Origin: Shimia isoporae
Lineage (GTDB): Bacteria; Pseudomonadota; Alphaproteobacteria; Rhodobacterales; Rhodobacteraceae
Assembly (NCBI RefSeq): GCF_004346865.1
Contig: NZ_SMGR01000002.1
Coordinates: 372,001-436,000, forward strand
DNA length: 64,000 nt
Direction: 5' to 3'
Shown here: positions 19,543-28,624 of the stretch, one piece after another
Layout of the letters: each line of letters starts with the position of its first letter
Position numbering within the stretch: position 1 is the first letter of the stretch
Program-made: the position numbers and the translations under genes
Notes under the pieces: model-generated
What the model was told of the DNA's origin: nothing
The model's input: the letters and a program-made list of their open reading frames with translations, nothing else
Database searches by the model: none

Positions 19543-21356
19543 CAGAACGCGTGTCCAATGCCAATGTAGAGTTGAGGTCCGCCGGATGTATCACCCGACA
19601 CGGGGAACCCGAGATCAAGCCGCAAGGGACCAAAACCGGTGTGATATCGCGCGCCAAGGCCGGCACCTGCGTGCCAGTTGCCAGCGCCCGTGAAATCCGC
19701 GGTCTCCCCGACGAAACCGGCATCATAAAAGGCGACCGCCGAAATCTGCTGGGTCACTTTCACGCGCAATTCACCAGACAAACCAAGGAAGGACAAACCA
19801 CCGCTGTCGATCCCACCAACCGAGACAAAGTTGGATTGATACGGCTGACCACGCACGCTGCCGCCGCCGCCAGAGAAGAACAGCAGGTCCGGAGGCGTTT
19901 CAGGAATGTCTGGTCCGATGATCGAGCCGACCTGAACCCGTGCGGCCGCGATCACGCGGTTGTCGAGGCCGAAGCCGCGATAGGTTCTGAAATCACCTTT
20001 CAGGAAAAGCGCGTTTTTCGCGTCGGCATAGCCAAGGTACGGAAACGCGGTTGCTCCAACGTAATACCCGCGGGTCGGATCAACGATATCGTCCCGCGCA
20101 TCGTATTTGAAGCGGAATGGCAAACCGTAGATGGCGAAGTCCCTGACGCCGAAATTGTCTTCAACCTCAGAGATAAAAACGCCCAGGCCAAGTTCGGCTT
20201 CGACCCTTTTGGAGTAGACACGTCGAAACCCGATCACGGTGCCGACCTGCCGCAAAAAGTAGAGCGGCTCGTCTTCCTGTTTGATTTCGAAGGCGATGGC
20301 AAGCTCAGTATCCGAACGCAAGGTGGCAGGGCGGGTATACGTGGTGCCGATCCTGTAGTCTGTGCCACCTGATTGTGCGCCGAGGTTGTCCACGGATGCA
20401 TCGATGCGGAAGTTCTCGGCGCCCCCGAACAGGTTCCGGTGCAGCCAGAATGCCGACAGGCTAAGGCCGTCGCGGCTTTCCAGTTCCGCGCCAAAACCGA
20501 TCCGCCGCCGTTTGTCGTCGACAACCGTCAGGTTCATGTCCAGAGACCCGTCCGGGTTGGGTTCGTCGGCTTCGCGAAGGTCGACGGCACGGAACGTGCC
20601 GGTCCGGCGCAGACGGGTTGCAACGCGGCGGGCTTCTTCCGGATCGAACCGTTCACCGGAGGGAAGGTCCGCGATCGCAACGACCCGCTCGTCGCGCACC
20701 TGGGATTCGCCGGTGTAGATCAGCCGACCGAACGTGAGTTCCGGGCCGGGTTCAATGTCCACTTTTGCGTCCAGCTCAGCAGAGCGGTGGTCGGCGGTGA
20801 TGGTTTGACCAGCAACATCCGCCTTTGCGTGCCCCTTGGCCCGCCAGCCGTCAACAGCGGCAACCGCTGCGTCTTGAATGACGGACACAGAAGCCGTTTT
20901 GCCACTGGCAAATCCGTCAGGTAGTTCCGTCTCCGGCGCAACGGGTGCGACCACTGCGTCGCCAAACTGGAACTGAGGGCCGGTGTCCACATCTAATACG
21001 ATCCGTTTCACCGAGGTAATCGTGGCAAACGGTGAAATGTCCGCAGCTTCGCGGCCATCCAGATTAATGCTGACACTTGGACCGAAGTAGCCTGCCTCAT
21101 AAAGAACGCTTATCAGGCGTTTGTAATCGGCCTGCGCAGCAGCGACGATATCTTGACCATCGGTGATTTCTTCGGCTTTTGCCTGAAACACCAGAGAGGC
21201 GCCGGTGACCCTTTGATACAAGGGTGTGTCCGGTGCAATACCTTCCAGTATTGCGTCAAAGGCGCTTGCCAGACCGGGTATTAAACAAAGCAAAAGAGAC
21301 GTTAGGACATGGGGAGTTTTAGGGAAAAAACGGAAAGGTAGTGTCCGCTTTGCCAT
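19542..21356 (-). CDS. tamA: Translocation and assembly module outer-membrane protein TamA
   Basis: This is a 604-aa Omp85-superfamily outer-membrane protein. A signal peptide is visible (LTSLLLCLIPGLASA, cleaved near residue 32), followed by POTRA domains over about 35-270 and a 16-strand barrel over the rest. The barrel includes the lid-loop signature GGGSVRGQPYQS (about 495) and an aromatic C-terminal Phe (YIGIGHAF). It partners with TamB encoded downstream. It is divergent from the plsC gene. Length fits E. coli TamA (577 aa). Confidence 0.94.
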   Translation of the reverse strand: MAKRTLPFRFFPKTPHVLTSLLLCLIPGLASAFDAILEGIAPDTPLYQRVTGASLVFQAKAEEITDGQDIVAAAQADYKRLISVLYEAGYFGPSVSINLDGREAADISPFATITSVKRIVLDVDTGPQFQFGDAVVAPVAPETELPDGFASGKTASVSVIQDAAVAAVDGWRAKGHAKADVAGQTITADHRSAELDAKVDIEPGPELTFGRLIYTGESQVRDERVVAIADLPSGERFDPEEARRVATRLRRTGTFRAVDLREADEPNPDGSLDMNLTVVDDKRRRIGFGAELESRDGLSLSAFWLHRNLFGGAENFRIDASVDNLGAQSGGTDYRIGTTYTRPATLRSDTELAIAFEIKQEDEPLYFLRQVGTVIGFRRVYSKRVEAELGLGVFISEVEDNFGVRDFAIYGLPFRFKYDARDDIVDPTRGYYVGATAFPYLGYADAKNALFLKGDFRTYRGFGLDNRVIAAARVQVGSIIGPDIPETPPDLLFFSGGGGSVRGQPYQSNFVSVGGIDSGGLSFLGLSGELRVKVTQQISAVAFYDAGFVGETADFTGAGNWHAGAGLGARYHTGFGPLRLDLGFPVSGDTSGGPQLYIGIGHAF

Positions 21357-21516
21357 TCGCCAGAACCCTTTAAACCTGAATGCGCCGAAATACGGCTTTG
21401 CTTGCTGCTCACGTCCTTTATTTGACCCTAGCGGACAGGTTTTGGTTTGGCCATAAAAAGCATGGGTGAAATTTGTGCGGCATGCGCCGCTGATTCTGGA
21501 TTAGATTATTTCATAG

Positions 21517-22263
21517 ATGACCGATCTTGTCCGAGCACACTCCCAGACGCCACGCCTTGCAGATTACCTGCGCACAATGGCGTTTTTTGGGCTGTCATGC
21601 GCTCTGGCTCTTCCGTTTCTTCTGTTGTTCCCGTTCATTTTCCTGCCTGAAAGTATCGTTCGGCGCGTGTGCATGGCGTACCTGAAGCTGCAAGGCGGGC
21701 TGTTGTCCATCTTTTGCGGAATCCGCTATCGCGTCACCGGACTGGAGAACCTGCCGGATGGGGCTGCGTTGATTGCGTCCCAACACGAAAGCACCTGGGA
21801 GACGTTGTACTTCCAGATGCTGCTGGACCGTCCGGTGATGTATGCAAAGGAAGACATATTTTCCTATCCCGTATTTGGGCCTCTCACTCGCAAGTTCGGC
21901 CATATTCCGGTTTCGAGGTCCGGAGGCGGGGACGCGATGCGCGAAGGATTTCGCAAGGGCGCCGAAGTGGTTTCATCCGGCCGAAAACTGCTGATATTTC
22001 CTACGGGCACGCGACGGTTGGCGGAGGCACAGAAACTGCAATCCGGCGTCGGCGTGGTTTATCAATTGGCGAACGCGCCTCTAGTACCTGTGCTGGTGAA
22101 TTCAGGGCAATGCTGGCCGCACGGCACGTGGATCAAATTCTCAGGAACGATCGACGTGGAGATATTGCCGCCTATTCCGGCAGGGTTGCCGCGACCTGAG
22201 TTGATGGAACGCTTGCGCGCCGATTTGGCCAGAGCGCCCACCAAAGCTCAAAAAGATGGTTAA
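21517..22263 (+). CDS. 1-acyl-sn-glycerol-3-phosphate acyltransferase family protein (PlsC-like)
   Basis: This is a 248-aa membrane-associated lysophospholipid acyltransferase. An N-terminal hydrophobic segment (about 22-45, LSCALALPFLLLFPFIFLP) anchors it. The catalytic box is H90ESTWE95, i.e. HX4E in place of the textbook HX4D, and the second box is FPTGTRR (about 166) in place of FPEGTR. LVPVLVNSGQCWP is the conserved last block. It probably acylates lysophosphatidate or another lysolipid. No clear Shine-Dalgarno precedes the ATG. It is divergent from tamA-tamB. Confidence 0.88.
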   Translation: MTDLVRAHSQTPRLADYLRTMAFFGLSCALALPFLLLFPFIFLPESIVRRVCMAYLKLQGGLLSIFCGIRYRVTGLENLPDGAALIASQHESTWETLYFQMLLDRPVMYAKEDIFSYPVFGPLTRKFGHIPVSRSGGGDAMREGFRKGAEVVSSGRKLLIFPTGTRRLAEAQKLQSGVGVVYQLANAPLVPVLVNSGQCWPHGTWIKFSGTIDVEILPPIPAGLPRPELMERLRADLARAPTKAQKDG

Positions 22264-22288
22264 GATCATTCCGACTTTCTGGATTTCA

Positions 22289-22303
22289 TTAAGCCTGAAG
22301 TAA
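22289..22303 (+). promoter_or_regulatory. CtrA-like box upstream of motB
   Basis: TTAA-GCCTGAA-GTAA matches 7 of 8 fixed bases of the CtrA consensus TTAA-N7-TTAA and lies 48 bp before the motB ATG. CtrA is known to govern motility in Rhodobacteraceae; the site itself is only predicted. Confidence 0.4.
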
Positions 22304-22350
22304 GGCCTGATGCCTATGGGTTGGCTGCGCGCAAGCAGTCAGGACTCAAA

Positions 22351-23169
22351 ATGGCAGACCAGTCGAACAGGCCGATCATCATCAAACGCAAGAAGGTTGT
22401 CGCCGGTGGCGGCCACCATGGTGGCGCATGGAAGATCGCATATGCTGACTTTGTGACAGCCATGATGGCGTTTTTCTTGCTGATGTGGCTGATCAATGCC
22501 ACGTCCGAAGAACAACGTCTGGGGCTCGCCGAATACTTCAGTCCGACCATCCCGCTCAACCGAATCGCCGGTGGTGGCAGCCACATGTTTGGTGGCAAGA
22601 GCGTGACCGAAGAACAGATTCTGTCCCGTTCGGGGCGCGGTGGTCTTCCGACCAACATGACAGGACAACCGGGCACCGAGGAATCCGACGAATCCGCGAT
22701 GAATTCGGGCGACAAGTTTAGCGACGTTCAGGATTATCTGGTCGGTGGCGGAGGCGAGAGCTTCCTGAAAGACAACCTCGAGAAACATGTTGTCACGCGC
22801 CTGACCGACGAGGGGCTTGTCATCGAGTTGTTTGCCATCAAGGACGACCCGCTCTTTGTTGACGGCGAAGCCACTCCGATGCCGATCATGGGTGACCTTG
22901 TGGAAATCATCGCGAAGGCTGCTCAGATGGTGAACAACAATGTCGCCGTCGAAGGCCATGTGCGCACCGAACCGGTGGTTCTGCGCGAATCGCGTGTGTG
23001 GGATCTGTCGACCGCAAGAGCCGCAACCGTCCGCGAGATGCTGGAGAATTTCGGTGTCGCTCCGCACCGTCTGGCACGGGTCGTCGGGCATGCCGACCGC
23101 GAGCTTATGTCCAATGCACCAAGGGATGTGCGCAACAACCGGATCGAAATCATCCTGTTGCGCGAGTGA
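22351..23169 (+). CDS. motB: Flagellar motor stator protein MotB
   Basis: This is a 272-aa stator subunit that anchors the proton channel to peptidoglycan. The single TM (about 33-51) carries the proton-binding D33 in YADFVTAMMAFFLLMWL. The OmpA-like peptidoglycan-binding domain fills about 135-272, with VEGHVRTEP and LSTARAATVREML. I chose the ATG at 22351, preceded by AGGA, over an upstream non-ATG start. It leads the first flagellar block; motA is 10 kb away beside a motE-like gene, a split arrangement. Confidence 0.93.
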   Translation: MADQSNRPIIIKRKKVVAGGGHHGGAWKIAYADFVTAMMAFFLLMWLINATSEEQRLGLAEYFSPTIPLNRIAGGGSHMFGGKSVTEEQILSRSGRGGLPTNMTGQPGTEESDESAMNSGDKFSDVQDYLVGGGGESFLKDNLEKHVVTRLTDEGLVIELFAIKDDPLFVDGEATPMPIMGDLVEIIAKAAQMVNNNVAVEGHVRTEPVVLRESRVWDLSTARAATVREMLENFGVAPHRLARVVGHADRELMSNAPRDVRNNRIEIILLRE

Positions 23170-23197
23170 ACGGATTAAACGGCTAAGATTTTATCCG

Positions 23198-23212
23198 TTA
23201 GCCGCCTGTTAA
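23198..23212 (+). promoter_or_regulatory. CtrA-like box and inverted repeat upstream of flgE
   Basis: TTAG-CCGCCTG-TTAA (23198-23212) matches 7 of 8 fixed bases of TTAA-N7-TTAA. It overlaps the right arm of an inverted repeat CGGCTAA (23180-23186)/TTAGCCG (23198-23204). Both sit 50-83 bp before the flgE ATG. Confidence 0.45.
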
Positions 23213-23262
23213 TCGCGTCCGTCCTATCACCAGAGCAAATCGATACAGCAGAAAGGCGTACC

Positions 23263-24576
23263 ATGTCACTTTCCTCCTCGCTGAACGCGGGCGTCGCGGG
23301 TCTGGCCGCGAACTCCACGAAGCTCAGCGCAATTTCCGACAACATTGCGAACTCCGGCACCTATGGCTATCGCCGGGCTTCGACCGACTTCCACTCGATG
23401 GTGACCGGAAGCGGCGGTGGCGGCAGCTATTCCGCAGGCGGCGTGAAAGCGACAACCAGCCGTCTGATCACACAGGGTGGCACGCTGGTATCGACATCCA
23501 ATCCGACCGACCTGGCAGTCAGCGGCGGCGGCTTCCTTCCTGTGGCCTCTGCAACCGAGATCAACGCGAACGTCACAAACCCGACCATGATGTTGACCAC
23601 CACAGGCTCCTTCCTGCCTGACTCCCGCGGCTATCTGGTATCCGACACGGGCCTGACACTGATGGGCTGGCCAGCAAACGCCAACGGCTCGATCCCGGAC
23701 TACCCGCGTACGTCTTCTGACTCTCTGGAACCGATCCGCCTCTCGACCACATCCTTGGAAGGGTCACCGACCACCAGCCTACAGCTGGGCGTCAACCTGC
23801 CAGCCGTTGACACGGAAGCAGGTGCCGCGGGCACGCCGCACACCATGAGCGTGGAATACTTCGGTAACCTCGGCTTCTCCGAGACCCTCGATATCTCCTT
23901 CACGCCGACCATTCCGGCTGCCGGTGCTCCTCCGTCCAATGAATGGACCATGGTCATCACCGATTCCGCATCTGGCGGTGCCGTAATTGGCGAATACACC
24001 ATGACCTTTGATGACAGCCGCACCGGCGGTGGGTCTCTTGCATCGGTAACACCGATCGGCGCAAGCCCGGCCTATGATCCGACCACGGGTACCGCGATCC
24101 TGAATGTTGCAGGCGGCCCTCTGGAACTGGACATCGGCACCATCGGCGGCAACGGCGGCATGACCCAACTGGGTTATGACTTTGCACCTCTGCAAATCAA
24201 CAAGGACGGGTCTCCGGTTGGCACCATGACCTCCGTTTCGATTGACGAGAACGGCATGGTTCACGCCTACTACTCCACCGGCATCACCAAAACCATCGCA
24301 CAGGTTCCGCTGGTCGATATGGCCAACCCGAACGGCATGGCGACCCTTGATTACGGCACCTATCTGCCGACCAATGAAAGTGGTTCGTTCTATCTTTGGG
24401 ATGCAGGTACCGGCCCAACCGGTGAAGTCGTTTCCTTCGCACGTGAGGCTTCCGCCGTGGACGTGGCAGAGGAGTTGACCGACCTGATCGAAACCCAGCG
24501 TGCCTACAGTTCCAGCGCCAAGATCATCCAGACAGTGGATGAGATGTTGCAGGAAACCACCAACATCAAACGCTGA
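23263..24576 (+). CDS. flgE: Flagellar hook protein FlgE
   Basis: This is a 437-aa hook subunit, exported through the flagellar type III system and polymerised into the universal joint. The N-terminal rod/hook motif LSAISDNIANSGTYGYRR (about 23-40) and the C-terminal LTDLIETQRAYSSSAKIIQT form the coiled-coil D0 domain. The central region is Ser/Gly/Thr-rich beta structure. AGAAAGG stands 4 nt before the ATG. It precedes flgK-flgL-flgI in one operon. Confidence 0.94.
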   Translation: MSLSSSLNAGVAGLAANSTKLSAISDNIANSGTYGYRRASTDFHSMVTGSGGGGSYSAGGVKATTSRLITQGGTLVSTSNPTDLAVSGGGFLPVASATEINANVTNPTMMLTTTGSFLPDSRGYLVSDTGLTLMGWPANANGSIPDYPRTSSDSLEPIRLSTTSLEGSPTTSLQLGVNLPAVDTEAGAAGTPHTMSVEYFGNLGFSETLDISFTPTIPAAGAPPSNEWTMVITDSASGGAVIGEYTMTFDDSRTGGGSLASVTPIGASPAYDPTTGTAILNVAGGPLELDIGTIGGNGGMTQLGYDFAPLQINKDGSPVGTMTSVSIDENGMVHAYYSTGITKTIAQVPLVDMANPNGMATLDYGTYLPTNESGSFYLWDAGTGPTGEVVSFAREASAVDVAEELTDLIETQRAYSSSAKIIQTVDEMLQETTNIKR

Positions 24577-24617
24577 TAACGGCATCTGACGCGGCCGACT
24601 AAGAAAGGAACCCTACT

Positions 24618-26060
24618 GTGAGTCTTACAGGAGCCCTGGCAAACGCCATGTCCGGCCTTTCGGCCGCGTCACGCAACGCACAAGTCACATCCAACAACAT
24701 CGCGAACGCGATGACGCCCGGGTATTCCGTGCGCAACGTGTCGGTGTCGCAAAACAGTCTTGGTGGTGTATCCATCGCTGGCATTTCGCGACACTCAGAC
24801 CCCGTCCTGCTTGCAGAAAGACGTGCATCTGACGCGGAAACCGGATCGGCAGCTGTTACCAGCGAGTTCTATACCCGTCTGGAAACCCTGATGGGCACTC
24901 CGGATCAGGCTTCCAGCCTGTCCGGCAAGTTTTCCAACTTTGAATCGGCATTGGTGGCGGCGACCGGTGGGCCAGAAAGCGACGTTCGCCTCAAAAGCGT
25001 GGTGGATTCTGCGGAACTTCTCGTCGATGGGATCAACAAGGCGTCCAACGGTGTGCAGGACATGCGCCAGCAATCTGACGCCACCATCGGGCAGATGGTC
25101 GATAGCCTGAACGGCCTGTTGAAGACCACCGAGGAACTGAACCTTAAGATCACGCAAGCCACGGTGCAGGGCAAGGACACAGCCGCGTTGATGGACCAAC
25201 GCCAACAAGCCATCGACCAGATCAATGAAATGGTGCCCGTGCGCATCATGGAGCGTGAAAACGGCTCGGTTGCGCTGTTCTCCGGCGGAGGCCAGACGCT
25301 TCTGGACGGCTCTGCCCGTGAGCTTGAATTCACACCGACGCCGACAATCACTGCTCATATGACTCAGGGCAACGGTCAGTTGTCGGGCCTGTCGATCGAC
25401 GGCAAGCCTTTGGTGACAGACTCTACCGGGTCTCTGTCCGGCGGCACACTTTATGCGCAGTTTGAAGTCCGGGATGAACAGGCGGTGTCTGCTCAGGCCG
25501 AACTGGATGCGCTCGCACGCGACCTCGTAGACCGCTTCCAGAACAGCGGTGCTGATCCGACTCTCGGTCCGGGTGATGCTGGTTTGTTCACAGATGGCGG
25601 CGGTGCCTTTGATCCTCTGGACGAAGTCGGCCTGGCCGGCCGTCTGGAACTCAACAGCCTCGTGACTTCTGATGGCGCGGGCGAAGTCTGGCGTCTGCGG
25701 GACGGCATGAACGCCGCGGCCCCCGGTGACGTAGGCAATGCCAGCATCCTGACGTCGCTGGTTGATGCCGTGCAGGCGTCGACCGTTCCCGGCAGCGGCG
25801 CTCTTGGCAGCAAGGCCTCCACAATGTCTGAAATGTTCGGTGCTTTGCACTCGTCCACCACCACCGGTCGCGTGAACAGCGAAACGGCACTGAGCTACGC
25901 AGCATCCCAGCGGGACACTTTTGTCGGCATGGAGCTGGCACAAGGCGTCGACACGGATGTGGAGATGCAGAACCTGATGCTGATCGAACAGGCCTACTCG
26001 GCGAACGCCAAGATCATTCAGGCCGTAGACGACATGATGAACACGATTTTGGGGATCTAA
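24618..26060 (+). CDS. flgK: Flagellar hook-associated protein 1 FlgK
   Basis: This is a 480-aa hook-filament junction protein. It has the N-terminal NA/NxxNxxTPGYS motif (VTSNNIANAMTPGYSVRN, about 24-41), a helical D1 domain, and a C-terminal MLIEQAYSANAKIIQAVDDMMNTILGI zone shared by axial proteins. The start is GTG at 24618 (AAGGAACCCTACTGTG), with AGGA about 9 nt upstream. It lies between flgE and flgL. A 686-aa open frame on the opposite strand across this gene and flgL is a shadow. Confidence 0.93.
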   Translation: MSLTGALANAMSGLSAASRNAQVTSNNIANAMTPGYSVRNVSVSQNSLGGVSIAGISRHSDPVLLAERRASDAETGSAAVTSEFYTRLETLMGTPDQASSLSGKFSNFESALVAATGGPESDVRLKSVVDSAELLVDGINKASNGVQDMRQQSDATIGQMVDSLNGLLKTTEELNLKITQATVQGKDTAALMDQRQQAIDQINEMVPVRIMERENGSVALFSGGGQTLLDGSARELEFTPTPTITAHMTQGNGQLSGLSIDGKPLVTDSTGSLSGGTLYAQFEVRDEQAVSAQAELDALARDLVDRFQNSGADPTLGPGDAGLFTDGGGAFDPLDEVGLAGRLELNSLVTSDGAGEVWRLRDGMNAAAPGDVGNASILTSLVDAVQASTVPGSGALGSKASTMSEMFGALHSSTTTGRVNSETALSYAASQRDTFVGMELAQGVDTDVEMQNLMLIEQAYSANAKIIQAVDDMMNTILGI

Positions 26061-26063
26061 GCC

Positions 26064-27074
26064 ATGACGATTAACGGATTCGGCAACCTCGCCCGCCACG
26101 TAATGATGCAAACCCAGATGACCTCGGTCAAAGGCGAAATGGACCGCCTGGGTCAGGAGCTTGCCTCCGGTTTGAAATCCGATGTCGGCGCCTCGTTGGG
26201 CGGCGATTTCAAGGCGCTCAATGACATCAACCGTCAATTGACCGTGTTGGACAGTTATGACCATGCTCTGATGGATGCCAAGCTGTTCACCAGCACCATG
26301 CAAACGACACTGGATCGCGTTCAGTCGCTGACCCAGGATCTCAGCGCAGCATTGATTTCTACCGCAAGCAGCGGCGTGGGCGACTCTGCTACGACCGCAA
26401 GCAAGGCGGCTATGGATGACTTCTCCACGCTGGTACACTCGCTGAACGGACGATCTGGCGACAAGACCATGTTCGCCGGTGCGGCCAACGACGGCCCCGC
26501 CACGATCAGCGCGGAAGAGATGATGACTCACTTGAGCGCGGCTGTCGCCGGTGCGGCCACGGTCAACGACGTAATCGCAGCAGTGGATGACTGGTTCATG
26601 GCACCCGGCGGCGGTTTCGAAACCGTCGGCTATCTCGGTTCTGCAGACCCGTTGTCGCCGTTCCAGTTGAACGAAGACGCCAGCGCGACCGTGGATATCA
26701 AGGCTGATGATGACGCGATACGTGCGCTGATGCGCGACACCGCACTGGCCGCGATTGCCAATGATCCGGGTCTTGGCCTGAATTCTGCCGACAAACTGGA
26801 GCTTCTGGATACCGCTGGCAAACGGCTTTTGGGATCTCAGGATGCTCTGACACAAACCCGTTCAAGTCTTGGCTATGCGGAACAGAAAATCGGAATTTCC
26901 GAGACACAGAATGCGGCAACCCGCACGAGCCTGACGATGGCTCGGAATGAAATTACCACGGTCGACTCCACGGAAGTGGCCGGCCAATTCCAGGCTGCGC
27001 AGTACCAACTCGAGATGGTCTACACCATCACTGCACGGCTCAACAGCATGTCCCTAATGGATTACATGAGATGA
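26064..27074 (+). CDS. flgL: Flagellar hook-associated protein FlgL (flagellin-like)
   Basis: This is a 336-aa second junction protein, related to flagellin. The N-terminal helix (MMQTQMTSVKGEMDRLGQEL) and C-terminal helix (TTVDSTEVAGQFQAAQYQ, then MVYTITARL) match the HAP3/flagellin D0-D1 domains. It begins 3 nt after the flgK stop and ends in ATGA overlap with flgI. Assignment as FlgL rather than a second flagellin rests on the flgK neighbour and the divergent middle region. Confidence 0.88.
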   Translation: MTINGFGNLARHVMMQTQMTSVKGEMDRLGQELASGLKSDVGASLGGDFKALNDINRQLTVLDSYDHALMDAKLFTSTMQTTLDRVQSLTQDLSAALISTASSGVGDSATTASKAAMDDFSTLVHSLNGRSGDKTMFAGAANDGPATISAEEMMTHLSAAVAGAATVNDVIAAVDDWFMAPGGGFETVGYLGSADPLSPFQLNEDASATVDIKADDDAIRALMRDTALAAIANDPGLGLNSADKLELLDTAGKRLLGSQDALTQTRSSLGYAEQKIGISETQNAATRTSLTMARNEITTVDSTEVAGQFQAAQYQLEMVYTITARLNSMSLMDYMR

Positions 27075-28183
27075 AACTTCTCCTGAAAATCGCTCAAGTA
27101 ATGAGCGTGCTGATCCTGCTGCCAGCTATGGCGATGGCGAATGAAATTCGCATCAAGGATCTGGTTGATTTCGACGGCGTACGCGGCAACGACCTTGTCG
27201 GCTACGGCCTTGTTGTGGGTCTGAACGGATCCGGTGACAGCCTGCGCAACGCCCCGTTTACCGAAGAAATCATGTCTAACATTCTGGAACGTCTGGGCGT
27301 CAACGTGACCGGCGAACAGTTGCGGCCCAAGAACGTGGCCGCCGTGTTTGTTACCGCCACCCTGCCTCCGTTTTCCCGTGCTGGATCGCAGATTGACGTG
27401 ACCGTCTCTGCCATCGGCGACGCAGACAGTCTGCTTGGCGGTACGCTTGTCATGACACCTCTGAATGCGGCCGACGGTGAGATTTACGCTGTGGCACAGG
27501 GTACGATCATCGCAGGCGGTATTTCCGCTCAAGGTGATGGCGGCGGTGTCGTTCAGGGCGTACCAACGGCTGGCGTTGTGCCTTCGGGTGCGCGTGTTGA
27601 ACGCGAGATCGACTTTGATTTCACATCGCTTACCAGCATGCGTCTGGCTCTGCGAGAACCTGACTTCACAACGGCAGGCCGGATCGAAAATGCAATCAAC
27701 CGGAACTTTGGCCGTCAGGTCGCGTTGATGACCGATGCCGGCACGGTTCAGGTTGATATCCAGCGCACAGGACAGCCGACCGCCGCACACGCGCTCGGGC
27801 AGATCGAGAACATCCTTGTCGCGCCTCAACGCAAGGCACGCGTCGTCGTGGATCAACGCTCTGGCACCATCGTAATGGGCGAGGATGTGCGCATTTCCCG
27901 CGTGGCGGTATCGCAGGGCAACTTGACGCTGCGCATTCAGGAAACGCCGGTTGTGGTTCAACCCAACCCCTTTGCCAACGGGCAGACCGTGGTTGTGCCG
28001 CGCACAGATGCAGAAATCGACAAGGGGGAAGGTACCGGATTGGCTGAAGTGCCTGAGGGAACCTCGCTGTCGGAAGTCATCGCCGGCCTGAACGCTCTGG
28101 GCGTCGCGCCGCATGACATGATCGACATCCTGAAATCAATCAAAGCAGCGGGTGCGCTGCACGCAGAGTTTGTGGTGCGTTAA
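27071..28183 (+). CDS. flgI: Flagellar P-ring protein FlgI
   Basis: This is a 370-aa periplasmic P-ring subunit that forms the bushing around the rod. A Sec signal peptide (MKLLLKIAQVMSVLILLPAMAMA) is followed by the conserved IRIKDLVDFDGVRGNDLVGYGLVVGL and GLNGSGDSLRNAPFT. The C-terminus LNALGVAPHDMIDILKSIKAAGALHAEFVVR is typical. It overlaps flgL by 4 nt and is followed by a strong terminator at 28221-28252. Its assembly chaperone FlgA is encoded in the reverse block at 43485. Confidence 0.96.
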   Translation: MKLLLKIAQVMSVLILLPAMAMANEIRIKDLVDFDGVRGNDLVGYGLVVGLNGSGDSLRNAPFTEEIMSNILERLGVNVTGEQLRPKNVAAVFVTATLPPFSRAGSQIDVTVSAIGDADSLLGGTLVMTPLNAADGEIYAVAQGTIIAGGISAQGDGGGVVQGVPTAGVVPSGARVEREIDFDFTSLTSMRLALREPDFTTAGRIENAINRNFGRQVALMTDAGTVQVDIQRTGQPTAAHALGQIENILVAPQRKARVVVDQRSGTIVMGEDVRISRVAVSQGNLTLRIQETPVVVQPNPFANGQTVVVPRTDAEIDKGEGTGLAEVPEGTSLSEVIAGLNALGVAPHDMIDILKSIKAAGALHAEFVVR

Positions 28184-28220
28184 GCGCCGGGGATGTCTGG
28201 CGTCTGGGGAGTTGTCAGAC

Positions 28221-28252
28221 GGGCGGTGCCAGAGATGGTGCCGCCCTTTTTT
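28221..28252 (+). terminator. Rho-independent terminator of the motB-flgI block
   Basis: The perfect 11-bp stem GGGCGGTGCCA/TGGTGCCGCCC (28221-28231, 28236-28246) has a GAGA loop and is followed at once by TTTTTT. It lies 37 nt after the flgI stop. Confidence 0.92.
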
Positions 28253-28571
28253 GTGACTTCAAGCTGGGCAGGAACCACGGGACCTGCGCGGCGAACATGT
28301 CGTTGGCAACCTCGTGCCGCTGGAAACGTTGGGCTTGGTGCCCTGATTGGTCGTGACCAGATGATGACCATCGGAAAAAGTGTGGCGCCCCTTTGGCAAT
28401 GCGCAAGCCTGCCGCCCTAACAGGCGTTGGCCGGCCACCAGGCTGGCCGTCGGTGACCGCACGAACGCTCAGGGACCTTCGGCAGGCTGGGACGTTCAAG
28501 GTATCGCAGGCAGCCTCCTGTCGCGCGGCCGCCGATGAGCGGAAACGCCGACGCCTAGGGGGCACGGCAAC
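28253..28571. other. Gene-poor spacer between convergent flgI and fliP
   Basis: This 319-bp, GC-rich stretch lies between two facing terminators. Open frames exist on both strands (longest 116 codons on the minus strand, 28215-28565), but none has a ribosome site, a recognisable domain or the sense of a real protein. I see no RNA gene in it. It may be a gene relic. Confidence 0.5.
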
Positions 28572-28597
28572 AAAAAAGGCGACCCGTGAGGGCCGCC
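28572..28597 (-). terminator. Rho-independent terminator of the fliF-fliP block
   Basis: Read on the minus strand, GGCGGCCC-TCAC-GGGTCGCC forms an 8-bp stem with one G-T wobble (28578-28597), followed by TTTTTT (28577-28572). It lies 28 nt after the fliP stop. Confidence 0.8.
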
Positions 28598-28624
28598 GTT
28601 TTTGAGAAGGTTGTGTGGCGAGTG

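Noticed and set aside
24795..26855. 686-codon open frame on the minus strand opposite flgK and flgL
   Set aside because: It lies wholly antisense to two clear flagellar genes, lacks a ribosome site and has the Cys/Arg/His-rich composition of a mirror frame in GC-rich DNA.
28215..28565. 116-codon minus-strand frame in the flgI-fliP gap, considered as a missing flagellar gene such as flgA
   Set aside because: It has no domain or ribosome site, runs into the flgI terminator, and a proper flgA exists at 43485.
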